Positions 39,109 to 50,595 are shown, counted from the first letter of the stretch. The stretch is 64,000 nucleotides of DNA from Tomocerus qinae (GCA_020055645.1 CM034546.1:80538001-80602000); one strand, 5' to 3'. Program-made: numbers and translations. Notes: generated by a model from the sequence alone, not told the origin.

Positions 39109-42100
39109 TTATTTCCTCGCATTTGAAAGTTCAGTCATGACCCTCAACACAAGTTCTTCTTTAAAAGGCTTTCCTATCAACTGTACACCGATGGGAGATC
39201 CTATCGACGCCAATGTAGTCTAGGAAAAAAAGATTCTTTATCTTCAAACAAAATTGCGTGAATTACATTAGTAGGGTATAAGGCTAATAAAAACGCTTAC
39301 GTCTCTGACCAGCCTGAGAAGAGCATCCCCTTCGGTGTTGTAATTCGCAATATTTTTTCCCGATTCCGTTCCATACCGAACAATTCCAGCGGGGAAATCG
39401 ACAAAATTCCATAGTTGTGTGTAATGCTTTGAAGCTCCTAAATTGACATTAGAAAATATTAATACTATTTATTTGAATATCTAACGAAGTAACGAACTAC
39501 CATTCTATCAAAAATTCATATGATTCAAATTTTCATTCAAGAAGTTACGAAAGTTAATAAATAAATAAATTAAAAATTAATTAAGCAAACATCAATTTTT
39601 AATACTTCCCAAAATTTACACAAAAATAGAATTATCGTATCATCGTTTCAGTTTGTTGGTTTTTAAAATAACTGCGCTAACCGCTGAATAAAATCAAAGT
39701 CAGGTGATATTTGGTGATAAACTAGCATGTGTGAGGGAGAATAGATTTTTAAATTCCTGTTAGCATATTTCTTTCCACAATTAATTATTGATTGCCAATC
39801 GGCATTTCAAACTATAGTTTGTCCATTAAAAATGTGCACTGTTTTCGTAAATTTATGTGTACTGATTTCTGAACTGTAATTTGATAGTAATTGAATTTGC
39901 TATAGAAACTGTAGAATAACTGCCACTAACAGGTAGCTTAGCAATCTAAGTGACATTTTTTTTAGCAATTTAGCCTCTCAGAATAACAAAGTGCACATTT
40001 TTTATGGACAAACATTATATACTTACCAAAAAGCATTCCGGTATCATTAAGACGACAAGCAGGGAAACCAAAAGCCGGCGCAAGTATTAAGTCAAGATTT
40101 GATTTTTCCATTCTGGTTAGTAATTTCGAAATTAATTCGCTTCTAAGATAAATCAGATCCCAGACATCCATGTCCTTGCTTTGAAATATTCCTCCTTCTG
40201 CTATTAAAGTGGTTCTGGCTGAATATGAGGGACTTCCTGGTTTTGAAATTGGATTTCTGAACAACTCCTGACGTCTTTTACAGTCTGACTGTCCACAAAC
40301 GGCTCTCAGACCCTCCAGCCCTCTCGCTTCAGGTTCATTTTTAAATTGTTGATTGAGGTAAGAATTCTTTCCAAAATCAACGTTTGTAACATCATTCATG
40401 AGTCTCACGATATCCCAATCATTTTCTATTTCAAATGGTACGAAGGTGTGTCCTAGTTTCTCCAGAGCTCGTTTTGCTTTCAATACAGTTTCTATCGTGT
40501 CTCCAATAGCAGGAATAAACGATAAAGATGTGTAAAAGCCAAGTCGCAAGGGATTTGTGGATTCAAACTCCTGATGTAAAACATTGAGAGTTGAAAATAA
40601 TTTACTATTTAACGATATTTTTAGATGGTAGCACTAAATAATTATTGAAAGTGTGTTAAAGTAAGTAAAGCAAAGTAAGTTAAACTTACTTTGTCATTCC
40701 ATGGAAGCGGCACAGCACGTGGGTCGTAATGGTTTTGTAAGCCTTTTAGTGTAAGTGATCTGAACACATACGTCACAGTGTCAACATCTTTAGCCATTAT
40801 TCCAGGAACTCCCCGAACTATTACCCAATACAGAAAACGAATAAATCCCAGCACTCTGTCAAAATGAAGTGCATATTATTGTTACCCAATAATCGATAAT
40901 TAAACTTACAGCCTATAGCTTTAGGTATGCACTGAAGAATTCCTTTGTCACTTAGACGGTTTTGTGTGGGCTTGAGTGTAGATAATCCACTGAAATGGGA
41001 AGGGATCCTCACAGATCCGGCGATATCTGTTCCAGTGCCAAAAGGAACCCCACCTGCAGCGACAAGGCACGCTGTGCCACTACTGGAACCGCCAGGTGTT
41101 AACTTAACATTCAGGGGGTTCACTGATTCCCCGTAAATAGGATTATCGCTTGAATAACTAAGTAAAGTTTGTGGGACATTTGTCTTGCAAAACGGATTGG
41201 CTCCTAAATCAATTAAGACCTGAACTAAAACGCTGTTTCTCTTTGCCGGCTTATTTAGATTTTTTCCAAGTCCCAGAGTTGTGTCCATTCCCTGAACATC
41301 GAAATCATCTTTGATACAAACCGGCAATCCATGGAGCGGTCCTTTAATCCGCACACTTCGATCCAATTCTTGAGCTCTTTCCTATCATTGTTGTTATTTT
41401 TGGTCAGTTACAACCCAGACATCTTTCGTAAAAATAACTCATGTAGTCAGTTACTGGTCAGGAGAAAATATCTTTTCATATTTAAAATTTAGAAGACCAG
41501 AGTAATGTGATTTAGTTTATCCATCTGAATCACAGCATTATTAAATAGAAATGGAAGTCATGAACCATAGAGTCGAGTGAAATAAGTTTGATGGCTATGC
41601 GGATATCAATATTACATAGAATCAATGTTTGGTTTGCATTGCATTATTCAAAGAATATCATCTTCTCTGTAAGTGAATATTGTTTCTGTCTGTGCGACTA
41701 TCTATCTGTCCTTATCCCTGTGCACGATAACTTTCGAACGGGTTGATCTATTATATTCAAATTTTCAGGGTACAATTTTAAGGTAAAAGAAAGGAAGAGT
41801 TTGTAAATGGGGAAGATCAGCCGCATCCCCTAACTGGGGGAGGATTCAAAAATAATTAAAAAGTGACATAACTTGGGTTCTGTTCATCGTACATGTAGCT
41901 AGATTGAAAGTTGGCAGATCCACGAACACTACTAAATAGGTAGCAGTTATCCCCTGACAGGGGAGTGAGCGGAAACCTTAAAAATATGTCTTCTGCCATT
42001 ATATTTCCGTTTTGCAATGGTTTATTGGGGTTGCATTTGCGTTCATTGTATAAAATTATTTGTTGATATACATGATATTGTCTAAATAAATGAAATACCG

Positions 42101-43206
42101 TTGTATAAAGTACTGACCATAGCCAATGGTATTAGTTCTGTAATGCAGTTAAAACTTTCAGTGGCTAAAATTGATTTGGCAAGATAAGCCTTCAATGCTT
42201 TAACTGAACTTAAAGTTCGGTTTTGTAGTCGGTAGATAAGTTCTTGTACGGGTAGATTGACAATATCTTCTGCTTCTTTGTCAAAAGCATACTGCAGTTT
42301 TGCTTGGGCGAAGCTATCATTCCTTTCCTTCTGCCTTTTCAGAATCATTCTTTTTATTGTACTCTATCGCGATCATAATTTTAAATGAGTTTTAAAATAA
42401 TTATTAATTTTAATTCAATTCATAATTAATTTTTAAACTTATAAACATCATTCAGTAATTAACCCTAGAAAAATTGAACATCTTTAGTTTTTATACATAC
42501 GACACACTAATTCTCATACAAAAACTATGTAATGGAATAAAATTTAAGACTCTAGAGGAAAACATTTTAAGATATTTATTCAGCTAAAAGTCAAGCTTTC
42601 GACAACTCACCGTTGTCTTCATCAGAACAATTATCTTTCAAAAAATTTAAAATTCATATTATTAATAAAAGTAACAAATGAACAATTAGAGTAATTTATC
42701 GTTAATTTATAGAGTAGCGACGTGACCACAATCGGAATAACAATATTATTATTCAATGCAATAATCAACCAGAACAATTTGTTCATTTGCTACGTTTATT
42801 CATAATGTGAGTATTAAATTTTTTGAAAGATAATTGTCCTGATGAAGACAACGGTGAGTTGTCGAAAGCTTGACTTTTAGCTGAATAAATATCTTAAAAT
42901 GTTTTCCTCGAGAGTCTTAAAATTTTATTCCATTAACAAACATCCGGGGATGAAAAAGTCTGAAAGATCATTTAACTAATAAGTATATAAACATTTGACT
43001 GGCTAAACAAAAACATTTACATTAATAATTCAATTTTGCCATTTTAAAAATGTAAATCAACAGAAAATAAAAGAAAAATTATGAGCATGATAAATGTTAT
43101 GTGGATTGAATTAACTTACATCTGGAATTTGTGAAGCCTGGCTGAAAACCTGACAAAGTAGTCCAATGTTACAGAGAAGTATCACTATTGGGATTAGCCA
43201 TCTCAT
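39109..43206 (-). CDS. Fatty-acid amide hydrolase-type amidase (amidase signature family)
   Basis: Membrane serine hydrolase expected to cleave fatty-acid amides such as N-acylethanolamines. Exons on the complement: 43206-43120, 42363-42118, 41381-40910, 40817-40690, 40570-40027, 39437-39301 and 39219-39109, giving 574 residues, close to animal FAAH. An N-terminal hydrophobic segment (WLIPIVILLCNIGLLCQVF) would be a membrane anchor or signal peptide. The Ser-Ser-Lys triad is visible as Lys in VCIKDDFDVQG (about residue 135), Ser in TPGGSSSGTA (about 211) and Ser in GTDIAGSVRIP (about 234). The C-terminal SIGSPIGVQLIGKPFKEE is also conserved. All introns are GT-AG and the frame is continuous. 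Intron 1 carries a MITE (42530-42935). FAAH2-like naming is likely, but I leave the symbol blank because family-wide amidases are hard to split by eye. Confidence 0.92.
42530..42935. mobile_element. TA-flanked MITE in amidase intron 1
   Basis: About 406 bp with inverted arms of about 120 bp. The left arm starts ATGGAATAAAATTTAAGACT and the right arm ends AGTCTTAAAATTTTATTCCA. TA flanks both sides (42530-42531, 42934-42935). The arms differ at only a few bases. Each arm contains CTGATGA, a GACAAC/GTTGTC stem and GAAA (see findings). No coding capacity. Confidence 0.85.
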
Positions 43207-44041
43207 TATCCTAATATACACTGAACGTTTTCAAATTCAAAGCCAAAATATTGGAATTATCTTAACAGTCACTTACGACCAAATGGCCACAAACACCATT
43301 ACAAAATAAAAGAACGGTTTGCCATTGCAAATTGGATTATAAATTATTAAATCTACAAGTTAAATAACGGCTTTTGCCTTTAAGACGGCGAAATTTAGAT
43401 GTACTATGAACTTTAAAAACCAAAATTTAGTTCTATTTTTTAGAACATAATAATGTATATAAAACGAATTCAAAATAAAATAATGATATATTATTGATAA
43501 GCCTAAAGCCCATTTGTGAGCAGATGGCTATTACCAGATGTGAAATCATTCTGAATAATTATTGCTAAAAAGTATAATATTATATAGGATGCAATCAAGC
43601 CTCCTCCGATCCCCTGCTTATAAAACAATCTCTATCTAATATTACTTGGCCATTACACAAACCCGGTTATGTACATCTGGAATTTGTGCAGATTGATTGA
43701 TAACGTTACAAATATTTAGTGCAACCCCGAACGTTCACCGTTAATGTCGTTAACCATCCCGTTGCTTTACCTATAGTATATTATTATTAAAATACCTAGC
43801 TACTCAATATTGTACCAGTATATTATATAGGTATGGTACATAGTATGTTCAGTGTATCATGGCTTTGCATGTGGGGTTTCAATATACAAAGTTATAGTTT
43901 GCATAGGTAAGTCAAACTTTGTGTAGATATTTATATTTACACATTAATTGCCACCAGCAAACCTGCAAGTGGTGCAACCAGGTCACAAAATACCATTTAA
44001 CACGTAGCACTTGTAAGTGGTCTTTAATGGTCATTAACATT

Positions 44042-44105
44042 TTTCACCACTAATTTTTACGCGGTTATATTTTAAAATACAACCGCGTAAAAATTAGTGG
44101 TGAAA
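44042..44105. repeat. 64-bp near-perfect palindrome
   Basis: Two 25-bp arms match exactly (left starts TTTCACCACTAATTTTTACG, right ends CGTAAAAATTAGTGGTGAAA). The 14-bp centre is itself palindromic apart from one base pair. It would extrude a cruciform or be the remains of a very small foldback element. Confidence 0.95.
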
Positions 44106-44137
44106 GGTATAATTGGTAAAATGGTAATATTAGTTAT

Positions 44138-44310
44138 GCAGGCTCCCTAGGCTCTCCGTACCACACGTACAGACATATATAGACAGGTAATTTTTTCCAA
44201 GTCTGAGATTATATTATAGATATTTAAGTTTCATACAGAATTCTATAATATAATCGTAGACTTAGATAAAATTACCTAACTATTACTATCTATGTATGTC
44301 TGGTAGGGTA
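44138..44310. repeat. Hairpin repeat related to the 1.49-kb family
   Basis: The left edge ATGCAGGCTCCCTAGGCTCT matches the inverted edge at 1517. GACAGGTAATTTT and AAGTCTGAGATTATATTATA on the left pair with TATAATATAATCGTAGACTT and AAAATTACCTAAC on the right, forming imperfect arms of about 60 bp. Confidence 0.6.
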
Positions 44311-44635
44311 AATTTGAAATTCGCTTGATCCAAGGAGGCATTGATATTAGGATATGCATTTTAGTTTTCTGAATAGACCTGGAGAACAATAAGATTGAAA
44401 GATAACAACACAATGAAAGCTCTCGCTCGACTCGGCTCACCGAGGTATATGCGTACCTAGTGAAGGAGTGCACACTGTGTCTAATCAAGTGGACTAGCGG
44501 GCATAATGGCGCAATGTATTGAGTAATGACTACGGACTAGGAGATGAACACAAGACCCGGAACTCCAGACCACATGGGGACCATTGCACATTTTGGTTCA
44601 ACAGTGGTTACTGTGCAGTTTGGTTTTGGTATTAA

Positions 44636-44796
44636 AATCAACAGGCAATCAAAATTGATTGATATCGATTATCATAATCAACAGAAAATCAAAATTGATT
44701 AATGTTGAATATAAAAATCAACCGAAAATCAAAATTGATTAATGTTGAATATAAAAATCAACCGAAAATCAAAATTGATTAATGTTGACTCTGAAA
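44636..44796. repeat. 40-bp tandem repeat array (about 4 copies)
   Basis: Same unit as the arrays at 27.5 and 28.6-29.1 kb (AATCAACAGAAAATCAAAAT, TTGATTAATGTTGA). Two adjacent copies with AACCGAAAATC are identical. Confidence 0.9.
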
Positions 44797-44801
44797 ATAT
44801 G

Positions 44802-45090
44802 TCGTTTTATGTGCCAGTTTGTCGAAGCAACTCGCACTTATACGGAAATGTCGTTTTCTGTGCGAGTTTGTCAAAGTAACTCGCACTTATACGGAAATGT
44901 GGTTTTCGGTGCGAGTTTGTCGAAGCAACTCGCACTTATACGAAAATGTCGTTTTTTGTGCAAGTTTGTCGGCGCTACTCGCATTTATACGAAAATGTCA
45001 TTTTTTGTGCGAGTTTGTCGACGCAACTCGCATTTATACGAAAATGTCGTTTTTTGTGCGAGCTTGTCGAAACAAATCGCTTTTATAATT
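44802..45090. repeat. 49-bp tandem repeat array (6 copies)
   Basis: Unit halves are GTCGTTTTTTGTGCGAGTTT and GTCGAAGCAACTCGCATTTA, each copy ending TACGAAAATG. The array stays open in more than one frame, so long translations here are a by-product of the 49-bp period. Confidence 0.9.
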
Positions 45091-45553
45091 TTTAAGACTG
45101 CTGATTTAAAAATAAATTTTAATTGTTTAATTTTTGAGTGTTTTGTGTTTTATTTATTTGTGTGCTACTTTACAATGTTTAATTCATGCTCTTCAACCAT
45201 CTCCTAGTTCTTAGTCATTACTCATTACATTGCGCCATTATGTCCGCTAGTCCACTTGGTTAGACACAGTGTGCACTCCTTCACTAGGTACGCATATACC
45301 TCGGTGAGCCGAGTCGAGCGAGAGCTTTCGTTGTGTTGTTATCCTTCAATCTTATTGTTCTCCAGGTCTATTCAGAAAACTAAAATGCATATCCTTATAC
45401 TATAATATTAATACCTTGTCGAGTCGCGCATGCTGGAGGCTACTATCTTGAATAAAATTCGTATCTGAAATTTGAAATATGTTAGTATTTGGTGATAGTT
45501 TTTAGAATTGACTCCATTACATTGCCCACGACAAGTTAGGCTAGTGATTCGAC

Positions 45554-45712
45554 CAGGCACGTATCCAGAAATTTGGTCAAGGGGGCCGCAACCAACAATA
45601 ATGACAAACAGGAGACATTCGCGCTGAGGGCGAAAAACTTTTGCAATTTTCTCTCTTTTTCTCAGATTTAGGGGGGGCGCTGCGCCCCCGCCCCCTACTG
45701 GATACGTGCTTG
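45554..45712. mobile_element. hAT-type MITE, family B
   Basis: Termini are CAGGCACGTATCCAG and CTGGATACGTGCTTG, inverted with one mismatch. A perfect 8-bp target-site duplication GATTCGAC flanks it (45546-45553, 45713-45720). The interior includes a GGGGGGGCGCTGCGCCCCCG palindrome. About 159 bp, non-coding. Confidence 0.9.
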
Positions 45713-46148
45713 GATTCGACTTCTCACCTTGGTCAAAATTCATTTTCAATTGGTGTATAATTTTTATCAATAACCAATAAAATTATAGATTTCCACGACT
45801 AAATTTTATATGCTTTCCAAAAGGCATTCCAAGGAGTATAGTTCGATCCAAAAATGCTTAGGTAGGCAGGGTAAATAAATATCTTTAATCATATAATTAT
45901 AGTAGTAACACTAATTATTTTGTTAATTCAATTCGATTTTATTAACATTTAAAAATTCTACCAGAAGAATCAGGTGTAACCAGATTCGCACAAAATGGGA
46001 AATGTCTAGCAATCGTTAATCCCCTAATTGGCATAACCTAATTGTGTTAACATGGTTAGATTATGTTAGGTTTTCCAAATCAGAGGATTAGCGATTGCCG
46101 TATGTTTAAAATTAGGGACGAGATAGGGACCACCCCCAACGTTTTACT

Positions 46149-46383
46149 TACTCGAGACATACGTCTGACGTCTACCTAGGTGTGTACGCCAGGCATCAGA
46201 AATATTTTGGAACCCGGCAATCTGGTTTATTCGAAGTGCCTTGGGGTGGAGTTAAAGTTTGGAAATCAACGAATAGGTCTGCAGTTAAATATGAACTATC
46301 GAAATCTATATGAAAGTTCCCAAAAATTTCTGGTGCCTAATGCCTGGCGTTCACATCTAGGTACATGTATGTAGTCTCGAGTG
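46149..46383. repeat. Inverted-repeat element, two nested arms
   Basis: Inner arms are ACCTAGGTGTGTACGCCAGG and CCTGGCGTTCACATCTAGGT. Outer arms are ACTCGAGAC and GTCTCGAGT. About 235 bp, no coding capacity. A short reading frame inside is not supported as a gene. Confidence 0.7.
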
Positions 46384-47096
46384 AGTATAATGTCGAAGAC
46401 GGTCGTTATCTCGTTCCATTTTTAATTCTTTTCGCTCAAGTTTAACGTATATTGAATGGCATTCGTAATAATATGTTAAATGTTATAAAATATTATTCTT
46501 AATGTTTATATATTGTCATGCGAATTTATCTAGTGCGGTGCAGAAATATTATATTTATTTTACATGAAATTATTAAAATACCAAGTGGCGCTACCTGCAT
46601 AATATAATATAGACATTCATCGGCTAGAGAGGCCAGAGGCAAGCCCTAGCCTTACTATAACGCACAGTGGATCCTTGAGGAGAAATGATCGCGAAATGGA
46701 AAGGGTTGAAAGAAAAGGGGTAGATGTGCGATGAGAGCCGACCGCATACAGTTTATCTTCCCCGACAAAAAAACAAAGAGTATTATAATAATTAATATGT
46801 GCATAAATAATTATGTAAGTATTATTATAATTACTAATTGTGCACAATTGCGAGGCCTCAGATTCCATTCACTACCTTCACCTAGTCATACTATGTCAAC
46901 CACAATAATAACACATGATAATCAGCTGATACTAATACATCCAGGCGACTATTTTGACACCTTTATTTCAATATTACTACATTTAAACATTTTGTAGCAA
47001 ATTCGTAATTTTTCGAGTAATTTTGAACAATTTTCAGTAAAATTTCCGAATGAATTCGTAACTTATTAGGTGAATTTGCTGAAAATTTTTCAGAAG

Positions 47097-47385
47097 TACT
47101 CGAAAAGTTTCGAATTATTTCGAAAAGGTTCTAATTTTCTCGAAAAGTTTCGAATTTCCTCGAAAGGTTCGAATTTTCTCAAAAAGTTTCGAATTTCCTC
47201 GAAAGGTTCGAATTTTCTCGAAAAGTTTAGAATTTCCTCGAAAGTATTCGAATTTGTTCGAAAAATTTCAAATTTGCTCAAAATGGTTCGAATTTGCTCG
47301 AAAAGTTTCAAATTTTCTCAAAAAGTTTCTTGCTCAAAAAGTTTCGAATTTTTTCGAAAAGTTTCGAATTTGCTCGAAAAGTAAA
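47097..47385. repeat. Degenerate TTCGAA-rich tandem repeat
   Basis: Many copies of a unit like CTCGAAAAGTTTCGAATTT with a period of 18-20 bp and a 36-38 bp superperiod where GAAAAG and GAAAGG alternate. Open frames on both strands are products of the repeat. Confidence 0.88.
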
Positions 47386-47694
47386 TAGCAACAGTAATAA
47401 TTTAGTAAATTCCAGGACATTTATGTAAGTAGTCACCAACTCTTATTGTAATACACACAACATAAAACACACTCATATTCAAAGTACCTACATATCTTCT
47501 GACTTTGACAAATGATGAATGAGGAGGAGGTTGGGGGTCTCATTGGCGTTAAATATGTTTTCAAACTTCTATAACTATAGCTTCGAACAACCTTGTAACT
47601 TACAGATGTAGTTAATTTGAATGCGGTGATTCCAATGATACATATATAATTGGTAGGCGATCTCGGCTGAGATCTATATCTAACTAGACTAAGT

Positions 47695-47756
47695 TGGAAA
47701 AATATAAACAGGAGTTTAAACTCCTGTTTATATTTTTCCACGTAAACTAGTTTACG
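47695..47756. repeat. Perfect 46-bp palindrome followed by a 16-bp palindrome
   Basis: 47695-47740 is exactly self-complementary (left half TGGAAAAATATAAACAGGAG plus TTT). 47741-47756, CGTAAACTAGTTTACG, is a second perfect palindrome touching it. Confidence 0.95.
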
Positions 47757-47906
47757 TGGTTAAGCTGTGAGCGGGAGGGGAAAAGTATTGAGGTTGAAAT
47801 GTCCAAGTCATAAACATTAGCCTGCGCGTAAATGTAACGGTGACGTTACAAAGTGGGAAAGTCGACGGTATAGATTTTCACAGTTGTCAGCCAAGACCAT
47901 CCAAGC

Positions 47907-50309
47907 GATTCTATCCTATTTAGGCCAATCCAATTAGGCCAATAGGCAAAACCCATTTAGGCCAAACCAAAAACTCTGAAAACCCATTTAGGCCAAAAAA
48001 AAGTGACCTTTTAGGCCAAAACTTTATTTGCGCAGGAATTAGTCACATATAGTAAATAATCAATGGAAATGTGTAAGTTATTCAACATTTTGCAATATTT
48101 AAGAACATTTTAGACAATATATAAGTAATTTTAAGCAAATAGTTTAATAATGTAGAAATACACATATAATTTGAGCTAAAATTCAATTCAAATTAATTCT
48201 TTTGGTGATATAAATTCTGGCACAGGCTCGAAGAAAGTCAATACGTGATTTGTTGTAGTATTGCATGACTTGAAAACGAATTCTCTTGTCCAATCTCAGG
48301 TAACGGGGCATTCGAGATGGGGTTTCTCCTTGTGCAAATAGTACTAGCATAATGGAGCAGTGCTTATGTTCTGATTGCAACAGTGGTATGAGTTTCCAAA
48401 TGGACGGATGAGCCTTGTCGACACGATAATTTAGTCCATTATGCCAGCCTTCTAAATTGTTTGTTGTTCTAGGCAGATCATTTAGAACTCTTGAATAAAC
48501 CGACCAAACCTCAGGAGGAAATAAAGGTTCTGAGTATCTTCCGACATAAGTTTTTTCCATGTATGCTGCAATAGGATTAAGTAGTGGAAAGTATTCTGGA
48601 TATTCTCGACGAATGTCGTCAAGGCACAATAGAGCTTGTGAAGGGGGTGCAAAAGCAATAGCCTGATACATTTTCGCAACAGTGCAAAATTTGTCGTCAT
48701 TAATGTAATTAATTAAGAATTAAATAATATAGGATTATTGTTTCGTATTTTACAGATTACATGCAATACTGTACGCATATGTATACATGTGTATGTGTAG
48801 TATTAAATTACCCCCTGGCCGCAAACAACATTTAAGGCTTTTGCATAAGTTTCCTCCTTCTTATCAGGCAACAAACAGTAAACCAAAGGTAGAATTATTC
48901 TAATGGTCTTTTTAGCTTTAGTAAGTTGGTCTTCATATTCAGAAATAAGCAGCCCATGTATTGAAAAGATTTGAGCAAATTGGTGTGGTGATGATTTGAA
49001 TGTCCCATCTACTAAAAGTGTTTTGCATAATGCTAACATCTGAAATCAAAGCCAAAAATCAGCCACAGGAAAAATTTATGCATTTCTTTAATGTACATAC
49101 AAAATATGTTTAGCAAAGCATACAGATATGTGTTCCTTTGTTGAAAATATTAACATTCGATCCATATTGCAGTGAACTGAGTGAACACCATCACGGGAGT
49201 CGTATAGCAGAAACCTTTCTTTGTTTTCCGTTGTTGTAAATTTTAGAGGGGCAGGAATAAAGAAATTTTTATCTTCTCGTTTGGGTTCCTTGTATACAGA
49301 AAACATATCATGCTTCCATCTTCTTATACATTTTTTCAAATTATTCGGTTGTCCCATTGAAATGTTCACTTCATCACTCACTAAATCTCTTACTTCATTG
49401 ACAATTTGCGAAACGCGTTTAGTAGGGTCACCAGAAGTCAAATGTTTTGCAGCCGCCATGGCTTCGTGTCGATGAACCCTATAACATATATTTTTTAAAT
49501 ATATTTTGACACTTTTTTAGTTTGTAGTTTGGAAAAAATAATATTACCAACAACTGTGCATTATTTTAGCTAAAAATTAAAATTACAATACAATTAAATT
49601 GTACTTACTGTATCGCATCCGGTGGATGATTATGACCAATTTTCCCATTTATAATGTCCCCATTCAACAAATCTTCAATCAGCGATGCTGTACATTTTCT
49701 ACTGTTTCTTTCGGTGCACCTCCAATATTTTTTATTTTTAATAACAATTTTTATTGTATAAGAAAACCCTTCACGGTGGAGTTTTTCTTGCTTAGCACGC
49801 CTACGTCCGCCATCCATGGTAAGCAAGGAAATACTAAAAGCTTACTGCTACTTATTTTTTGTGAATGTTTTGTTTATCGTTCACTGATTATCATTATGAC
49901 GGTGTAATTTCCATATTTCTTTCACTTTGGATATACATATGAATCAATAACATCGTAAGTATGTGTAAAAAATATAGAAAGAGAGATACCAAGCACCAAA
50001 CGTCATAAACGTAATCAATTTACACACAGGCAACGAATTTTAGCTCAAATTATATGTGTATTTCTACATTATTAAACTATTTGCTTAAAATTACTTATAT
50101 ATTGTCTAAAATGTTCTTAAATATTGCAAAATGTTGAATACCTTACACATTTCCATTGATTATTTACTATGTGTGACTAATTCATGCGCAAATAAAGTTT
50201 TGGCCTAAAAGGTCACTTTTTTTTGGCCTAAATGGGTTTTCAGAGTTTTTGGTTTGGCCTAAATGGGTTTTGCCTATTGGCCTAATTGGATTGGCCTAAA
50301 TAGGCGTAC
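47907..50309 (-). mobile_element. Mutator-like element (MULE) with long TIRs and 11-bp flanking repeat
   Basis: Inverted repeats 47915-48184 and 50035-50304 are each 270 bp, and I count about three mismatches. They contain repeated TTAGGCCAA words. ACCATCCAAGC flanks the element directly on both sides (47896-47906 and 50310-50320). The 9-11 bp size fits Mutator target duplications. The few bases between the duplication and the matching arms (GATTCTAT on the left, GTACG read inward on the right) do not pair well. The element carries one minus-strand transposase gene, whose stop lies inside the left repeat. The right repeat would supply the promoter. Confidence 0.93.
48183..49817 (-). pseudogene. 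FLYWCH-MULE transposase with internal deletion
   Basis: Cut-and-paste transposase of the MULE (MULE_transposase domain) type. Exons on the complement are 49817-49609 (FLYWCH zinc finger: HREGFSYTIKIVIKNKKYWR, CTERNSRKCTA, GHNHPPD), 49478-49097 (linker to FAKHILY) and 49039-48812 (VDGTFKSSPHQFAQIFSIHG, with the first catalytic Asp, and VYCLLPDKKEETYAKAL). A C-terminal block lies at about 48716-48183 (DDKFCTVAKMYQAIAFAPPS, NNLEGWHNGLN). The stretch that normally lies between, with the second catalytic Asp (TDFE-like) and the Cys/His motif (GCxFHxxQ), is missing. The roughly 100-nt gap has stops and no usable splice acceptor for the last block. The protein should be inactive unless complemented. 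The start is the Met after an in-frame TTG. Confidence 0.88.
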
Positions 50310-50595
50310 ACCATCCAAGCAGGGTTGCGGTGCCAAGAATAGAATGGACAAAGTGGACAAAACTAATTTCTTCCAGGACAAAATTAGTTTCGTCTATGAT
50401 AAAAAGTGGACATATACTGTCGTTAGGACACCATAAAACCGTCTGCATAACAAGATTTTCGTTTTGTGACAGGGCTTTTGAAAAAATTAATAACAAAGCC
50501 TATCCAACGGCTGGATTCCAGCCATGTGGTTTAGTTGTGTATCAAGATACACAAGAAATATACATATTATGTCTATATTTATTTACCTTTTGAAT

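Larger units (their letters stand above)
43207..44349. other. Intergenic with palindrome and hairpin repeat
   Basis: The upstream region of the amidase gene. It contains the 64-bp palindrome at 44042-44105 and the hairpin at 44138-44310. No gene is supported. Confidence 0.6.
44350..45394. mobile_element. Foldback element with 197-bp arms and two internal satellites
   Basis: Arms 44350-44546 and 45198-45394 are inverted copies with scattered substitutions. Shared words include GGATATGCATTTTAGTTTTC, GAGCGAGAGCTTTCG with its complement, and ACTAGCGGGCATAATGGCGC. Between them lies a leader (GGGACCATTGCACATTTTGG), a 40-bp array (44636-44796) and a 49-bp array (44802-45090). There is no transposase and no obvious target duplication. 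The structure is that of a foldback or long-TIR non-autonomous DNA element. Confidence 0.85.

Noticed and set aside
44782-45207. Long open frames across the 49-bp array
   Set aside because: Open reading is a consequence of the repeat; two frames stay open at once, and the peptide simply repeats with the array.
47070-47384. Open frames on both strands in the TTCGAA-rich repeat
   Set aside because: Low-complexity FRKISNLLEK-type peptides arise from the tandem unit, with no coding signals.
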